Below, one piece after another: positions 26,807 through 35,525 of a stretch of DNA of 64,000 bases; position 1 is the stretch's first letter; each line of letters opens with the position of its first letter. This DNA is from CADEED01 sp035765415 (lineage in GTDB: Bacteria; Pseudomonadota; Gammaproteobacteria; Steroidobacterales; Steroidobacteraceae). The position numbers and the translations under genes were made by a program. The stretch lies in the NCBI GenBank assembly GCA_035765415.1, contig DASTXR010000126.1:16102-80101 (forward strand), written 5' to 3'. The notes below the pieces were generated by a model, which was given only the letters and a program-made list of their open reading frames with translations, did no database searches and had not been told where the DNA came from.

Positions 26807-28024
26807 ATGCTGATCCGCTTCTTCACCGAACTGCGCGCCGGCGGCGTACCGGTGACGCTGCCGGAATTCCTCTCGCTGCTCGAGGCGCTCGAGGCCCGCG
26901 TCGCCTCGCTTTCCGCCGAGGAGTTCTACTACCTGGCGCGAATGTCGATGGTGAAGGACGAGCGGCATTTCGACCGCTTCGACCGCGTGTTCGCCGAACA
27001 TTTCGAAGGCGCGCAGAAGCTGTTCGAGAAGCTGACCGCCGCGCTGCCGCCCGAATGGCTGCAGCAGCTCACCGAGCGATTGCTGACCGAGGAAGAAAAA
27101 CGCCGCGTGGCGGCCCTTGGCGGCTGGGACAAACTGCTCGAGACGCTGCGCCAGCGGCTGCGCGAGCAACAGGACAGGCACGAGGGCGGCAGCAAGTGGA
27201 TAGGCACCGCCGGCACGTCGCCATTCGGCAACCAGGGATTCAACCCCGAAGGCGTGCGCATGGGCCAGGCCACGTCGCGCCACCGGCGCGCGGTGAAGGT
27301 GTGGGATGCGCGCGACTACCGTAATTTCGACGACGGGGTCGAGCTCGGCACCCGCAATCTCAAGATGGCCCTGAGGCGCCTGCGCCGTTTCGCGCGCGAA
27401 GGCGCGGAAGAGGAGCTGGATCTCGATGGCACCATCGACGCCACGGCGCGTAATGCCGGCTTGTTAGACCTCAAGCTGGTCCCGGAACGCCGCAACGCGG
27501 TGAAGCTGCTGTTGCTGCTCGACGTGGGCGGCTCCATGGATCCGCACATCAAGGTGTGCGAAGAACTGTTCTCGGCCGCGCGCGCGGAATTCAAGCATCT
27601 CGAATATTTCTACTTCCACAACTTTCCGTACGAGCGCGTGTGGAAGGACAACCGCCGGCGTTTCAGCGTGGTCACCGACACCTGGACGTTGCTGCGCACC
27701 TTCAATCCGGATTACCGCGTGGTATTCGTCGGCGATGCCACCATGAGCCCGTACGAGATCGAGCAGCCGGGCGGCAGCGTGGAGCACTGGAACGAAGAAT
27801 CCGGCCGCGTGTGGATGACGCGAATCGCGGCGCATTTCCCGCGCCTGGTGTGGCTGAACCCGGAGTCCGAGGACCGCTGGAAGTGGACGCCGTCGGTCGA
27901 AATCACGCGCGGGCTGGTCGGCGGGCGGATGTTCCCGCTGACGCTCGACGGGCTCGATCGCGCCATGCGTGAGCTCAAACAAAATGGCGGGAAAAGCGGC
28001 GGCATACATTCGCCGCAAAGCTGA
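26807..28024 (+). CDS. VWA-domain protein partner of MoxR (CoxE-like)
   Basis: A 405-residue cytoplasmic protein. An N-terminal helical part (1-110) is followed by a basic linker and a C-terminal VWA domain with the metal site motif DVGGSM (D239), then VCEELFSAAR and YFHNFPYE. The Gly in DVGGS in place of the classic DxSxS Ser is normal in this subfamily. Together with the adjacent MoxR ATPase it forms a two-gene chaperone-like pair. A hairpin terminator lies about 30 bp after the stop. Confidence 0.88.
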   Translation: MLIRFFTELRAGGVPVTLPEFLSLLEALEARVASLSAEEFYYLARMSMVKDERHFDRFDRVFAEHFEGAQKLFEKLTAALPPEWLQQLTERLLTEEEKRRVAALGGWDKLLETLRQRLREQQDRHEGGSKWIGTAGTSPFGNQGFNPEGVRMGQATSRHRRAVKVWDARDYRNFDDGVELGTRNLKMALRRLRRFAREGAEEELDLDGTIDATARNAGLLDLKLVPERRNAVKLLLLLDVGGSMDPHIKVCEELFSAARAEFKHLEYFYFHNFPYERVWKDNRRRFSVVTDTWTLLRTFNPDYRVVFVGDATMSPYEIEQPGGSVEHWNEESGRVWMTRIAAHFPRLVWLNPESEDRWKWTPSVEITRGLVGGRMFPLTLDGLDRAMRELKQNGGKSGGIHSPQS

Positions 28025-28052
28025 GCCGCCTCACAACCCCCGGCGCTACCGC

Positions 28053-28077
28053 AGACCCCGGCCTATGCCGGGGGTCT
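28053..28077 (+). terminator. hairpin after VWA gene
   Basis: AGACCCCGGC and GCCGGGGGTCT form a strong stem with a short CTAT loop, followed by only two T residues. It lies between the convergent VWA and peroxiredoxin genes and may terminate both. Confidence 0.6.
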
Positions 28078-28092
28078 TTGGATTCCGGGGTT

Positions 28093-28638
28093 TCAGCTCG
28101 CCTTGGCGGGCGTGTGCGCCTTGATCTCCGCGAGCACCATGTTGGAGTGCTCCTTCGGATCGACCTTCGGCCAGTGCTTCACGATCTTGCCATCGGGGCC
28201 GATCAGGAAGGTCTGGCGGCTGGCGAGCTTCGCACCACCGTAGTTGGCCAGCACGCCGTATTTTTCCGACACCTCGTGCGTGGGGTCGGCGAGGATGTCG
28301 AAGGGCAGGCTGTGTTCCTTGGCGAACTTCTCATGCGAGGCGACGTCGTCGACGCTGACGCCGAGGATCACCGCGTCCGCTTTCTTGAACGCGAAGATGT
28401 TGTCGCGCAGTTCACAGGCCTGGGTCGTGCAGCCACCGGTGAAGTCCTTCGGGTAGAAGTACAGCACCACCCACTTGCCCTTGTACTGGTCCAGTGTCTG
28501 CCACTTGCCGGCCTGGTCCTGTAGTTTGATCGCCGGCGCCTGGGTTCCTTCGGCAGGTGCCGCGGCGGGAGCCTGTGCGCATACACTTGCGGTGACCGCC
28601 ATGAGGGCGATGACCAAGGTCCTTCGAAGTGCGAGCAT
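28093..28638 (-). CDS. exported peroxiredoxin (BCP/PrxQ type)
   Basis: A 181-residue thiol peroxidase with an N-terminal signal peptide (cleavage after about residue 21), so it acts in the periplasm. The active-site segment PKDFTGGCTTQACELRD has peroxidatic Cys C70 and a second Cys C75 five residues later, as in PrxQ/BCP. The remaining core (GVSVDDVASHEKFA, ADPTHEVSEKYGV, TFLIGPDGKI) is intact. Most BCP proteins are cytoplasmic; secreted versions are known in some Gammaproteobacteria. It is divergent from the patatin gene. Confidence 0.9.
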   Translation of the reverse strand: MLALRRTLVIALMAVTASVCAQAPAAAPAEGTQAPAIKLQDQAGKWQTLDQYKGKWVVLYFYPKDFTGGCTTQACELRDNIFAFKKADAVILGVSVDDVASHEKFAKEHSLPFDILADPTHEVSEKYGVLANYGGAKLASRQTFLIGPDGKIVKHWPKVDPKEHSNMVLAEIKAHTPAKAS

Positions 28639-28679
28639 GTTGTTCTCCGTAATGATGGAAGAATCGGGGGGAGGCGAAT

Positions 28680-29804
28680 ATTAGCAGCGCTGGCAGCGTT
28701 TCTCGCGCGGGCCTGATCCTGACCGGTGGCGGCGCGCGTGCGGCATACCAGGTGGGCGTTCTCAAGGCGCTTGCCGAGATCCACGCCAGTCCCGACTGGC
28801 CGTTTCCCATCATCGTCGGCACGTCCGCGGGCGCCGTGTCCGCCAGCATCCTGGCCGCCAACGTGACGCGCTGGCATCAGTCGGTCGGGGAAATCGAGAA
28901 GGTCTGGGCCAACTTTCACGTTGCCGAGGTGTTCCGCTCCGACGCGGCGGCCATGCTCAAGGCGGGCGCCCGCTGGATGGGCTCGCTGTTCACGGGCGGC
29001 ATGATCGGGCCGCCGAAATCGTTGCTGGACAATTCACCGCTGCGCGAGCTGCTGTCGAAAGTGACGGATTTCGACGCGGTGCGGGTGAATGTCGCCCAGG
29101 GCCACCTGCGAGCGCTGGCGTTGTGCGCCACCAGCTATTTCACCGCGCGATCCGTGTCGTTCTTCGAAGCCGAGACCACCACCAGCGAGTGGTCGCGCGC
29201 GCAGCGCCACGGCGAGCGCGTTCCGTTGTCGCTCGACTACCTGATGGCCAGTCTCGGCATCCCGTTCCTGTTTCCGCCGATGTGCCTGCAGGGCGAGTAC
29301 TTCGGGGATGGCGCGATGCGCCAGACCGCGCCCCTGAGCCCGGCGATTCACCTGGGCGCCGACCGCATCCTGGTGCTGGGCGTGCGGCCCACGCATCTCG
29401 ACCTCATTCCGCGCTTCGTCGCGTCGGATTCGCCACCGACCCCGGGCCAGCTGTTCGGTTACATGCTCGACACACTGTTCAGCGACCAGATTTCCGCCGA
29501 CCTCGAGAACCTGAGCCGCATCAACCGCCTGTCGGAAATCGCTGGCAGCGCGACCGGCACGCGGCAGATACGCACCATGATGATCGCGCCCAGCATCGAT
29601 CCTTCGCAGCTCGCCGTCCGGCATCTCAAGTCCCTGCCCGTGAGCCTGCGATCCCTCATGCGCATCATCGGCGCGCGCGGCACCGCCGGCAGCCTGCTCG
29701 CGAGTTACCTGATGTTCGAATCGGTTTACACGCGTGAGTTGATAGAGCTCGGATATCGCGACACGCTCGACAAGCGCGACCAGCTCGCGGCGTTCCTGGC
29801 CTGA
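28680..29804 (+). CDS. patatin-like phospholipase, apparent ATT start
   Basis: A serine lipase of the RssA/patatin family. The oxyanion loop LTGGGARAAYQVG, the nucleophile GTSAG and the DGAMRQ Asp are intact. The usual start codons are missing: the nearest in-frame GTG (28752) lies inside the oxyanion loop, and going upstream the frame contains no ATG, GTG or TTG before an in-frame TGA near 28653. A strong GGGGGAGG site at 28667-28674 stands five bases before ATT 28680, which would give ISSAGSVSRAGLILTGGG. AUU initiation is therefore proposed; CTG 28712 is an alternative. About 374 residues, without a signal peptide. It overlaps no neighbour; the phosphopantetheinyl transferase starts 2 bp after its stop. 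Confidence 0.8.
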   Translation: MSSAGSVSRAGLILTGGGARAAYQVGVLKALAEIHASPDWPFPIIVGTSAGAVSASILAANVTRWHQSVGEIEKVWANFHVAEVFRSDAAAMLKAGARWMGSLFTGGMIGPPKSLLDNSPLRELLSKVTDFDAVRVNVAQGHLRALALCATSYFTARSVSFFEAETTTSEWSRAQRHGERVPLSLDYLMASLGIPFLFPPMCLQGEYFGDGAMRQTAPLSPAIHLGADRILVLGVRPTHLDLIPRFVASDSPPTPGQLFGYMLDTLFSDQISADLENLSRINRLSEIAGSATGTRQIRTMMIAPSIDPSQLAVRHLKSLPVSLRSLMRIIGARGTAGSLLASYLMFESVYTRELIELGYRDTLDKRDQLAAFLA

Positions 29805-29806
29805 CG

Positions 29807-30616
29807 ATGTCGCGGGCGCTCGCCGACAACGGGGTGCACGTCTGGCTCGGCTTCGAGAACCTGCTCGACGATCCCGCGAACGCGGCGCGCTTCACCTCGC
29901 TGATGTCGCAGGACGAGCTCGTGCGCGACCGGCGTTTCCTGGTCGAGCCGGCGCGCAGGCTGCATCGGCTGGCGCGCGGCATGCAGCGTGAAGTGCTGGC
30001 GTCCTATCTGCCCGGCACGTCACCGCGCGAGCTCGAGTTCGTGAACGGCCCCGCGGGTCGTCCCGCGCTCGCGGCGCCACACGATGCGAGCGGGCTCGAT
30101 TTCAACCTGGCGCACACCCGCGGGTTGGTAGTGCTCGCGGTGGCGCGTGGCGCGACCGTGGGCATCGACGTCGAGATCTACGAGAAGAACGTGCCGCTCG
30201 AGGTGGCGCGGCGGTTTTTCTCCGGTGTCGAGGCCGACACGCTGCAGGCGCTGCCCGGCGACGCGCAACCGCGTCGTTTTCTGCGCTTGTGGACGCTCAA
30301 GGAGGCCTATCTGAAAGCCGTCGGCACGGGCATCGCCGGGGGTCTCGAGGGCATGACGTTTCGCATCGACGAGCAGGGCGGCTGCAACTTCGAGCGCGCC
30401 ACCGATCCGCTCGCCGCGCGCTGGTCGTTCAGCCAGTTCGACGTCGGCGCGCGGCACGTCGTGGCGCTCGCGCTGCTGCCGGCGCGGGAATCAGCCATGG
30501 GTGCGGCGATCGAATGGCATGAGTTCGGCGGCGCCGCGCCACCGGCGGCGGTGGGCATCCATTCGCTGATCGCGCGCCAGGGCGGCCTACGTCAGGAACA
30601 GCGCGCCGAGCCCTAA
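29807..30616 (+). CDS. 4'-phosphopantetheinyl transferase
   Basis: A 269-residue Sfp-type enzyme that moves 4'-phosphopantetheine from CoA to a carrier-protein Ser. Motifs: FNLAHTRGLVVLAVAR, the metal-binding VGIDVE, and WTLKEAYLKAVGTG. The two-half length matches Sfp-type rather than AcpS. It may serve the cell's fatty acid ACP or secondary metabolism; no carrier gene is in the window. The C-terminal ~30 residues are extra and overlap the 3' end of mgtE on the other strand by 30 bases. Starts 2 bp after the patatin gene, so it is co-transcribed. Confidence 0.88.
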   Translation: MSRALADNGVHVWLGFENLLDDPANAARFTSLMSQDELVRDRRFLVEPARRLHRLARGMQREVLASYLPGTSPRELEFVNGPAGRPALAAPHDASGLDFNLAHTRGLVVLAVARGATVGIDVEIYEKNVPLEVARRFFSGVEADTLQALPGDAQPRRFLRLWTLKEAYLKAVGTGIAGGLEGMTFRIDEQGGCNFERATDPLAARWSFSQFDVGARHVVALALLPARESAMGAAIEWHEFGGAAPPAAVGIHSLIARQGGLRQEQRAEP

Positions 30617-31945
30617 CAAGGTTGCGAAGCCGATGCAGTCGGTGAACGTGGTGAGGATGACGCCCGCCGACAGCGCCGGATCGATGCGCATCCGGCGCAG
30701 CAGCAGCGGCACGACCACGCCAACCGCGGCGGCGGCGAGCAGGTTGATCAACGTGGCGGCGGCGATGATGGCGGCGATCTTCCACGTGCCGTACCAGACG
30801 ATGGTCACGGCGCCGACGATGGCGGCCCAGATGATGCCGTTGAGGCCGCCGACCGCGATCTCCTTCCACAACAGCCAGCGCGCGTTGACCCACTCGACCT
30901 GCCCGAGCGCGATGCCGCGGATGATGAGCGTCACGGTCTGGGTGCCGGCGATGCCGCCCATGCTGGCGACGATGGGCATGAGGGCGGCGAGGGCGGCCAC
31001 TTTCTCGATGGTGCCTTCGAAACGGCTGACGACGGCCGCCGCCATGAACGCGGTGACCAGGTTGATCCCAAGCCACACGAGGCGCCGGCGCGTGGAGGGA
31101 ATGATGCCCGCGAAGACGTCTTCCTCGTCGCCGAGACCCGCGGCCGACATCACTTCGTGCGCGGCTTCTTCGCGGATGACGTCGACGACGTCGTCGACGG
31201 TGATGCGGCCCAGGAGCTTGCCCTGGTCGTCGACGACGGCCGCGGACACGAGGTCGCGGTCCTGGAAGAGCTGCGCGACTTCGTGGGCATTGGTATTGGG
31301 CGCGATGCGCGAGCCTTCCGGATCGAGCAGGTTGCCGACGGATTTTTCCGGGTCTTCGGTGAGCAGCCGCGTGAGCGCGATGGTGCCCATGTACTTGTCG
31401 TTGCGATCGACGACGAACAGCCGATCGGTCTTGTCGGGCAGCTCGCCGCGCATGCGCAGGTAGCGCAGCACCACTTCCACGGTGACGTCGGCGCGGACGC
31501 TCACCGTGTCGGTGTTCATCAGGCCGCCGGCGGTGTCGTGTTCGAACGCCAGCACCGCGTGCAGGCGCTCGCGGTCCTGCTGGTCCATCGACTTCACGAG
31601 CTGCAGCGATACGGCCTCGGGCAGATCGCCGACCAGGTCGGCCAGGTCGTCGAGCTCCATGTTCTCGGCGGCCGCCAGCAGTTCGTCGGCGTCCATGCCG
31701 TCGATGAGCGACTGGCGAACGTTTTCGTTGAGCTCGACCAGCACGTCGCCTTCGATTTCGGGCTCGACGAAGTTCCAGACCACCTCGCGCTGCGCCGGCG
31801 GCAGCGACTCGATGAGCAGCGCGATCTCCGCCGGATGCATCGCCGCGATCATGCGCGCGGCGCCACGCCAGGATCCCTCGCGCAGCGCGCCGCGTAATGC
31901 GGCGAGGCGACGTTCTTTCAGAGGGATGACGGTGCTCTCGGCCAT
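30587..31945 (-). CDS. mgtE: magnesium transporter MgtE
   Basis: A 452-residue Mg2+ channel. The N-terminal helical domain (MHPAEIALLIESLP..., residues 30-125), two CBS domains (about 130-250) and five membrane helices (about 275-450) are all present, with the pore motifs PIVASMGGIAGTQ and the C-terminal DCIGFATLLGLGALFL. ATG 31945 begins MAESTVIPLKERR. The cytoplasmic Mg2+ sensor domains gate the channel in the family. It is downstream of rapZ, separated by a perfect 28-bp palindrome, and overlaps the phosphopantetheinyl transferase gene tail to tail. Confidence 0.95.
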   Translation of the reverse strand: MAESTVIPLKERRLAALRGALREGSWRGAARMIAAMHPAEIALLIESLPPAQREVVWNFVEPEIEGDVLVELNENVRQSLIDGMDADELLAAAENMELDDLADLVGDLPEAVSLQLVKSMDQQDRERLHAVLAFEHDTAGGLMNTDTVSVRADVTVEVVLRYLRMRGELPDKTDRLFVVDRNDKYMGTIALTRLLTEDPEKSVGNLLDPEGSRIAPNTNAHEVAQLFQDRDLVSAAVVDDQGKLLGRITVDDVVDVIREEAAHEVMSAAGLGDEEDVFAGIIPSTRRRLVWLGINLVTAFMAAAVVSRFEGTIEKVAALAALMPIVASMGGIAGTQTVTLIIRGIALGQVEWVNARWLLWKEIAVGGLNGIIWAAIVGAVTIVWYGTWKIAAIIAAATLINLLAAAAVGVVVPLLLRRMRIDPALSAGVILTTFTDCIGFATLLGLGALFLT

Positions 31946-31986
31946 TTCGGCCGGGAGTGTAGATTGATTCTTTGGGAAATGAACGA

Positions 31987-32014
31987 GTGGGGACAGACTT
32001 AAGTCTGTCCCCAC
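31987..32014. repeat. perfect 28-bp palindrome after rapZ
   Basis: GTGGGGACAGACTT followed directly by its reverse complement. It lies 4 bp after the rapZ stop. The core GACAGACTT-AGTC-GTC is shared with the palindrome after murA at 39882-39911, and its GGGGACAG ends resemble the longer REP-like elements. It may act as a terminator or mRNA-stabilising stem. Confidence 0.8.
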
Positions 32015-32018
32015 ACAT

Positions 32019-32933
32019 TTATGCGACGGAAGAGGAAGCTCCGGCGAGCGTCGGCGCGCGCGTGATGGAGCGCGTTTCGCCGAGCGAGTTGTGGCGGATG
32101 GCGATGACTGGATAGTTCTGCGAGAGACGCTCGGCGATGCGCTCGGCGAGGTACACCGAGCGGTGGCGCCCGCCGGTGCAGCCGATGGCGATGGTGAGGT
32201 AGCGGCGGTTCGCCGCCTGGTGCTCGGGAATGCGCATGGCCACGAATTGCAGGATGTCGTCGGCCAGGCGCGGAACGCTGCGCTGTGCTTCGAGGAAGCG
32301 GATGACGTCCGGGTCACGGCCGGTGAGCGCGCGCAGCGAGGGGTCCCAGTAGGGGTTGGGCAGCGAGCGCGCGTCGAACACGAAGTCCGCATCGCCCGGA
32401 ATGCCGTTCTTGAAGCCGAAAGACTCCACCAGCAACGACAGCCGGCCCGCGCTGCGCTTTTCCACGCGCTGGCTGATGAGCTCGCGCAGGTCGTGCACGC
32501 CCATGCGCGAGGTGTCGATGACGAGGTCGGCGGCGTTGAGGATGGGCTCGAGCAGGCGCCGCTCGATGGCGATGGCCTCTTTCAGCGACACGTGGTCGGT
32601 GCTGATGGGGTGCTTGCGCCGGGTTTCGGCGAAGCGCCGCAGCAGTTCGTCATCGTTGGCGAGCAGGAAGATGATTTCGCACTGGATGCCGCTTTTCTTG
32701 AGTTCATCGATGAGCGGCGGCACCGTCTCGATTTCAGCGGCGGCATTGCGCGCATCGACTCCCACCGCGGCGCGCGAGTACTGCGCCTCGTTGTTGCGCA
32801 GCGTGTGGGAGATGAACGGTTTCAGCAGGGCCGCCGGGATGTTGTCCACGCAGTAGAACCCGGCGTCTTCGAGCATGTGCAAAGCCACGCTCTTGCCGGA
32901 TCCCGATAGCCCGCTGACGAGAATCAGACGCAT
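32019..32933 (-). CDS. rapZ: RNase adapter protein RapZ
   Basis: A 304-residue nucleotide-binding regulator. Walker A GLSGSGKS is at residues 8-15, Walker B-like VDNIPAALL follows, and the C-terminal domain has NPYWDPSLRALTGRD and IAIGCTGGRHRSVYLAERIAERL (split). In E. coli RapZ guides RNase E to small RNAs controlling glucosamine-6-phosphate synthase, hence UDP-GlcNAc supply for the many envelope genes nearby. Usually it is next to ptsN and npr; here hpf and rapZ are adjacent with only 10 bp between them and no ptsN. Confidence 0.95.
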   Translation of the reverse strand: MRLILVSGLSGSGKSVALHMLEDAGFYCVDNIPAALLKPFISHTLRNNEAQYSRAAVGVDARNAAAEIETVPPLIDELKKSGIQCEIIFLLANDDELLRRFAETRRKHPISTDHVSLKEAIAIERRLLEPILNAADLVIDTSRMGVHDLRELISQRVEKRSAGRLSLLVESFGFKNGIPGDADFVFDARSLPNPYWDPSLRALTGRDPDVIRFLEAQRSVPRLADDILQFVAMRIPEHQAANRRYLTIAIGCTGGRHRSVYLAERIAERLSQNYPVIAIRHNSLGETRSITRAPTLAGASSSVA

Positions 32934-32943
32934 TGCGACGGTT

Positions 32944-33267
32944 TCACTCCTGCCTGACGGTCTTGCGGGCTTCCGCAGCGTGTTTGTCGGCCTTCATTTC
33001 CTTGTGCTTGAGCACGCGCCGGTCGAGCTTGTCGGCCAGCAGGTCTATGGCGGTGTACATGTTTTCCTCGGTGGCCTCGGCATGGACGGCGTTTCCGCGC
33101 ACATGCAATGTGGCTTCGGCCTTTTGTCGGAGCTTCTCAACCGTCAGGACGCAATGCACGTCGATAACGTGGTCGAAATGGCGGGAAATGCGCTCGAGCT
33201 TCTTCTCGACGTAGGCGCGCATCGACGGTGTGACTTCGACATGATGACCGGAAAGCGACAATTGCAT
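32944..33267 (-). CDS. hpf: ribosome hibernation promoting factor
   Basis: A 107-residue short-form HPF. The beta-alpha-beta-beta-beta-alpha fold is visible (MQLSLSGHHVEVTP, LRQKAEATLHVRGNAVHAEA, ENMYTAIDLLADKLDRRVLKHKE as separate segments). It binds the 30S decoding centre in stationary phase and promotes 100S dimers. It lacks the long C-terminal dimerisation domain of long-form HPF. Positioned after rpoN as in most Gammaproteobacteria, and 10 bp before rapZ. Confidence 0.93.
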   Translation of the reverse strand: MQLSLSGHHVEVTPSMRAYVEKKLERISRHFDHVIDVHCVLTVEKLRQKAEATLHVRGNAVHAEATEENMYTAIDLLADKLDRRVLKHKEMKADKHAAEARKTVRQE

Positions 33268-33291
33268 GGTCCGTCTCCTTTTTTGGCCTAT

Positions 33292-34737
33292 CTACCTATT
33301 CGCTTGTGCAGCTTTTGCCTTGCGTTCGTTCGATGGGGCGAGGCCGAGCGCTTCGCGATATTTCGCGACCGTGCGGCGCGCGACCGCGATGCCTTCGCCC
33401 GAGAGCAGCTCGGCGATCCGGCTGTCGGACAGCGGATTGCCGGGGTCTTCTTCCTTGATGAGCTTCCTGATCTTGGCGCGCACCGCGGTGGAGGACGCCC
33501 CACCGCCGTCGGCGGCTTCGACCTGGCTCGAGAAGAAGTACTTGAGCTCGAACACGCCGCGCGGCGTGTGCATGTACTTGCTGGACGTGACGCGCGAGAT
33601 GGTCGACTCGTGCATGTCGATGGCCTGCGCGATGTCCTTGAGAATCATGGGCCGCATGCTTTCCTCACCGTGCTCGAGGAACGCCGTCTGGCGTTCGACG
33701 ATGCTGCGTGCCACTTTCATGAGGGTCTCATTGCGGATTTCGAGGCTCTTGAGCAGCCAGCGCGCTTCCTGGAGCTGCGCACGCATCGAGGAATGACCGG
33801 CGCCGCGGCCGAGCATGTCGGCGTAGCTCTGGTTGAGGCGCACGCGCGGCAGCGTCGAGCTGTTCACCTCGACGGTCCAGCCGCGATCAGTGCGGCGGAC
33901 GAAGACGTCGGGCACCACGTATTCGGCCTTCGCGCTGCTGACGGTGGCGCCCGGACGAGGGTGCAGTCCGCGCACCAGCGCCACGGCCTGCGCGAGTTCG
34001 TCGTCGGAGGCCGAGAGCTCGCGGCGCAGCAGCGTGAGCTCGCGATCGGCGAGCTTGTCGAGATGTTTGTCGGCGATGGCCAGCGCCAGGCGAAGCCCCG
34101 GCGTGTCGGGATGCAGGGTGCGCAGCTGCAGCGCGAGACATTCGCTGAGGTTGCGCGCCGCGACTCCGGCCGGGTCGAGGGTCTGCACGAGCCGCAGCAC
34201 GCGCTCCACGTCGCCGGCGTCGGCCGTTACCTCGGGCAGCAGCGTGGCGGCGATGTCGTCGGCCGAATCGGTGACGTATCCGTCGTCATTGATGGCATCG
34301 ACGATCGCGCGCGCGATGGCGAGATCCCGCGGTGCGAGGTTGGCGTATTCGAGCTGGCCGATCAGGTGATCCTGCAGCGAAAGCTGCGCATCGTCGGCCA
34401 CTTCCGCGGCCCGCTCGTCGTCATCGCGCCAGGAATCGGAGCCCGCGCTGCGCTCGCTCCAGTTGTCTTCGATGACTTCGGCTTCGACCGTGACTTCGGG
34501 TGCCGCCTGCGCATCCACGCGATTTTCTTCCGGCATGGGATGCGGTTCGAGTGTCTCGAACGTGCCGGTGGCCTCGTATTCGTCCACGGGCTCGAGCATG
34601 ACGTTGCTCTCGAGCTGTTCGCGGATGTGCGCCTGCAGTTCCAGCGCCGGCATTTGCAGGAGGCGGATGGCCTGCTGCAACTGCGGGGTCATCGTCAGCG
34701 TCTGACCCAGTTTCAGCTGCAGTGATGGCTTCATCAT
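33292..34737 (-). CDS. rpoN: RNA polymerase sigma-54 factor
   Basis: A 481-residue sigma factor that recognises -24/-12 promoters with AAA+ activators. Region I starts MMKPSLQLKLGQTLTMTPQL and is Gln/Leu-rich; region II is acidic (about 55-105); the core-binding and HTH parts follow, and the RpoN box ARRTVAKYREALGLAPSNE closes the protein. ATG 34737 is chosen for the conserved MKPSLQL start; a GTG two codons earlier is possible. It lies 65 bp after lptB. Confidence 0.96.
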   Translation of the reverse strand: MMKPSLQLKLGQTLTMTPQLQQAIRLLQMPALELQAHIREQLESNVMLEPVDEYEATGTFETLEPHPMPEENRVDAQAAPEVTVEAEVIEDNWSERSAGSDSWRDDDERAAEVADDAQLSLQDHLIGQLEYANLAPRDLAIARAIVDAINDDGYVTDSADDIAATLLPEVTADAGDVERVLRLVQTLDPAGVAARNLSECLALQLRTLHPDTPGLRLALAIADKHLDKLADRELTLLRRELSASDDELAQAVALVRGLHPRPGATVSSAKAEYVVPDVFVRRTDRGWTVEVNSSTLPRVRLNQSYADMLGRGAGHSSMRAQLQEARWLLKSLEIRNETLMKVARSIVERQTAFLEHGEESMRPMILKDIAQAIDMHESTISRVTSSKYMHTPRGVFELKYFFSSQVEAADGGGASSTAVRAKIRKLIKEEDPGNPLSDSRIAELLSGEGIAVARRTVAKYREALGLAPSNERKAKAAQANR

Positions 34738-34802
34738 CGACACAGTTGTGGGGGTCTCAACGCTATGAAAGAAATGGACTTTTCCGCAAGCTTCCGGAGA
34801 CG

Positions 34803-35525
34803 CTACATGCGGAAAGACTGACCCAAGTACACCTCACGGACTTGGGGGTTGGCAAGGATTTCTTCGGGCGTTCCCGAAGCCATCACAGTTCCCCCGGAAA
34901 CTACGTAACCACGCTGACAAACACCTAGGGTTTCTCTGACGTTATGGTCGGTGATGAGCACGCCGATGCCCTTGGCGGTGAGCTCGTTCATGATTCGCTG
35001 GATGTCGATGACCGAAAGTGGGTCGACGCCCGCAAACGGCTCATCGAGCAGCACAAAACGGGGCTCTGCGGCCAATGCACGCGCTATTTCGACGCGCCGG
35101 CGCTCACCACCGGAAAGCGCCAGCCCCAGGCTCTTGCGCACATGCGCGATGCGCAGTTCGCCCAGGATCTGCTCGAGGCGCTCCTGGCGCGCGGTTTCGT
35201 CGAGGTCGCGAGTCTCGAGAATCGCCATCACGTTGTCTTCGACGCTCAGCTTGCGGAACACCGACGCTTCCTGCGGCAGATAGCCGATGCCCGCGTGCGC
35301 GCGCTGGTGCATGGCGAGGTGCGTGATGTCACGGTCGTCGATGGTCACGGTGCCGCGGTCGGGAGGCACCAGGCCGACGATCATGTAGAACGCCGTGGTC
35401 TTGCCGGCGCCGTTCGGGCCTAACAACCCGACGATCTGCCCGCTCTCCACTTCGACGGAGAGGTCGGAGATCACCTGGCGTTTTTTGTAACTCTTGGCTA
35501 AGTGGCTCGCGCGCAGCACGCTCAC
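34803..35525 (-). CDS. lptB: LPS export ABC transporter ATP-binding protein LptB
   Basis: A 240-residue ATPase that powers extraction of LPS from the inner membrane with LptF/LptG. Walker A GPNGAGKTT (36-44), Q-loop region GIGYLPQEASVFRKLSV, signature LSGGERRRVEIARAL and Walker B LLDEPFAGVDPLSV are present. It overlaps the lptA stop codon by four bases (ATGA), as is common for lptA-lptB. It carries one TTG-TTA-GGC word at the Walker A loop. Confidence 0.97.
   Translation of the reverse strand: MSVLRASHLAKSYKKRQVISDLSVEVESGQIVGLLGPNGAGKTTAFYMIVGLVPPDRGTVTIDDRDITHLAMHQRAHAGIGYLPQEASVFRKLSVEDNVMAILETRDLDETARQERLEQILGELRIAHVRKSLGLALSGGERRRVEIARALAAEPRFVLLDEPFAGVDPLSVIDIQRIMNELTAKGIGVLITDHNVRETLGVCQRGYVVSGGTVMASGTPEEILANPQVREVYLGQSFRM

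Noticed and set aside
32875..34725. 616-codon plus-strand open frame opposite hpf and rpoN
   Set aside because: It is antisense to clear genes and comes from strong third-position G/C bias; composition (His/Arg-rich) is unlike real proteins.
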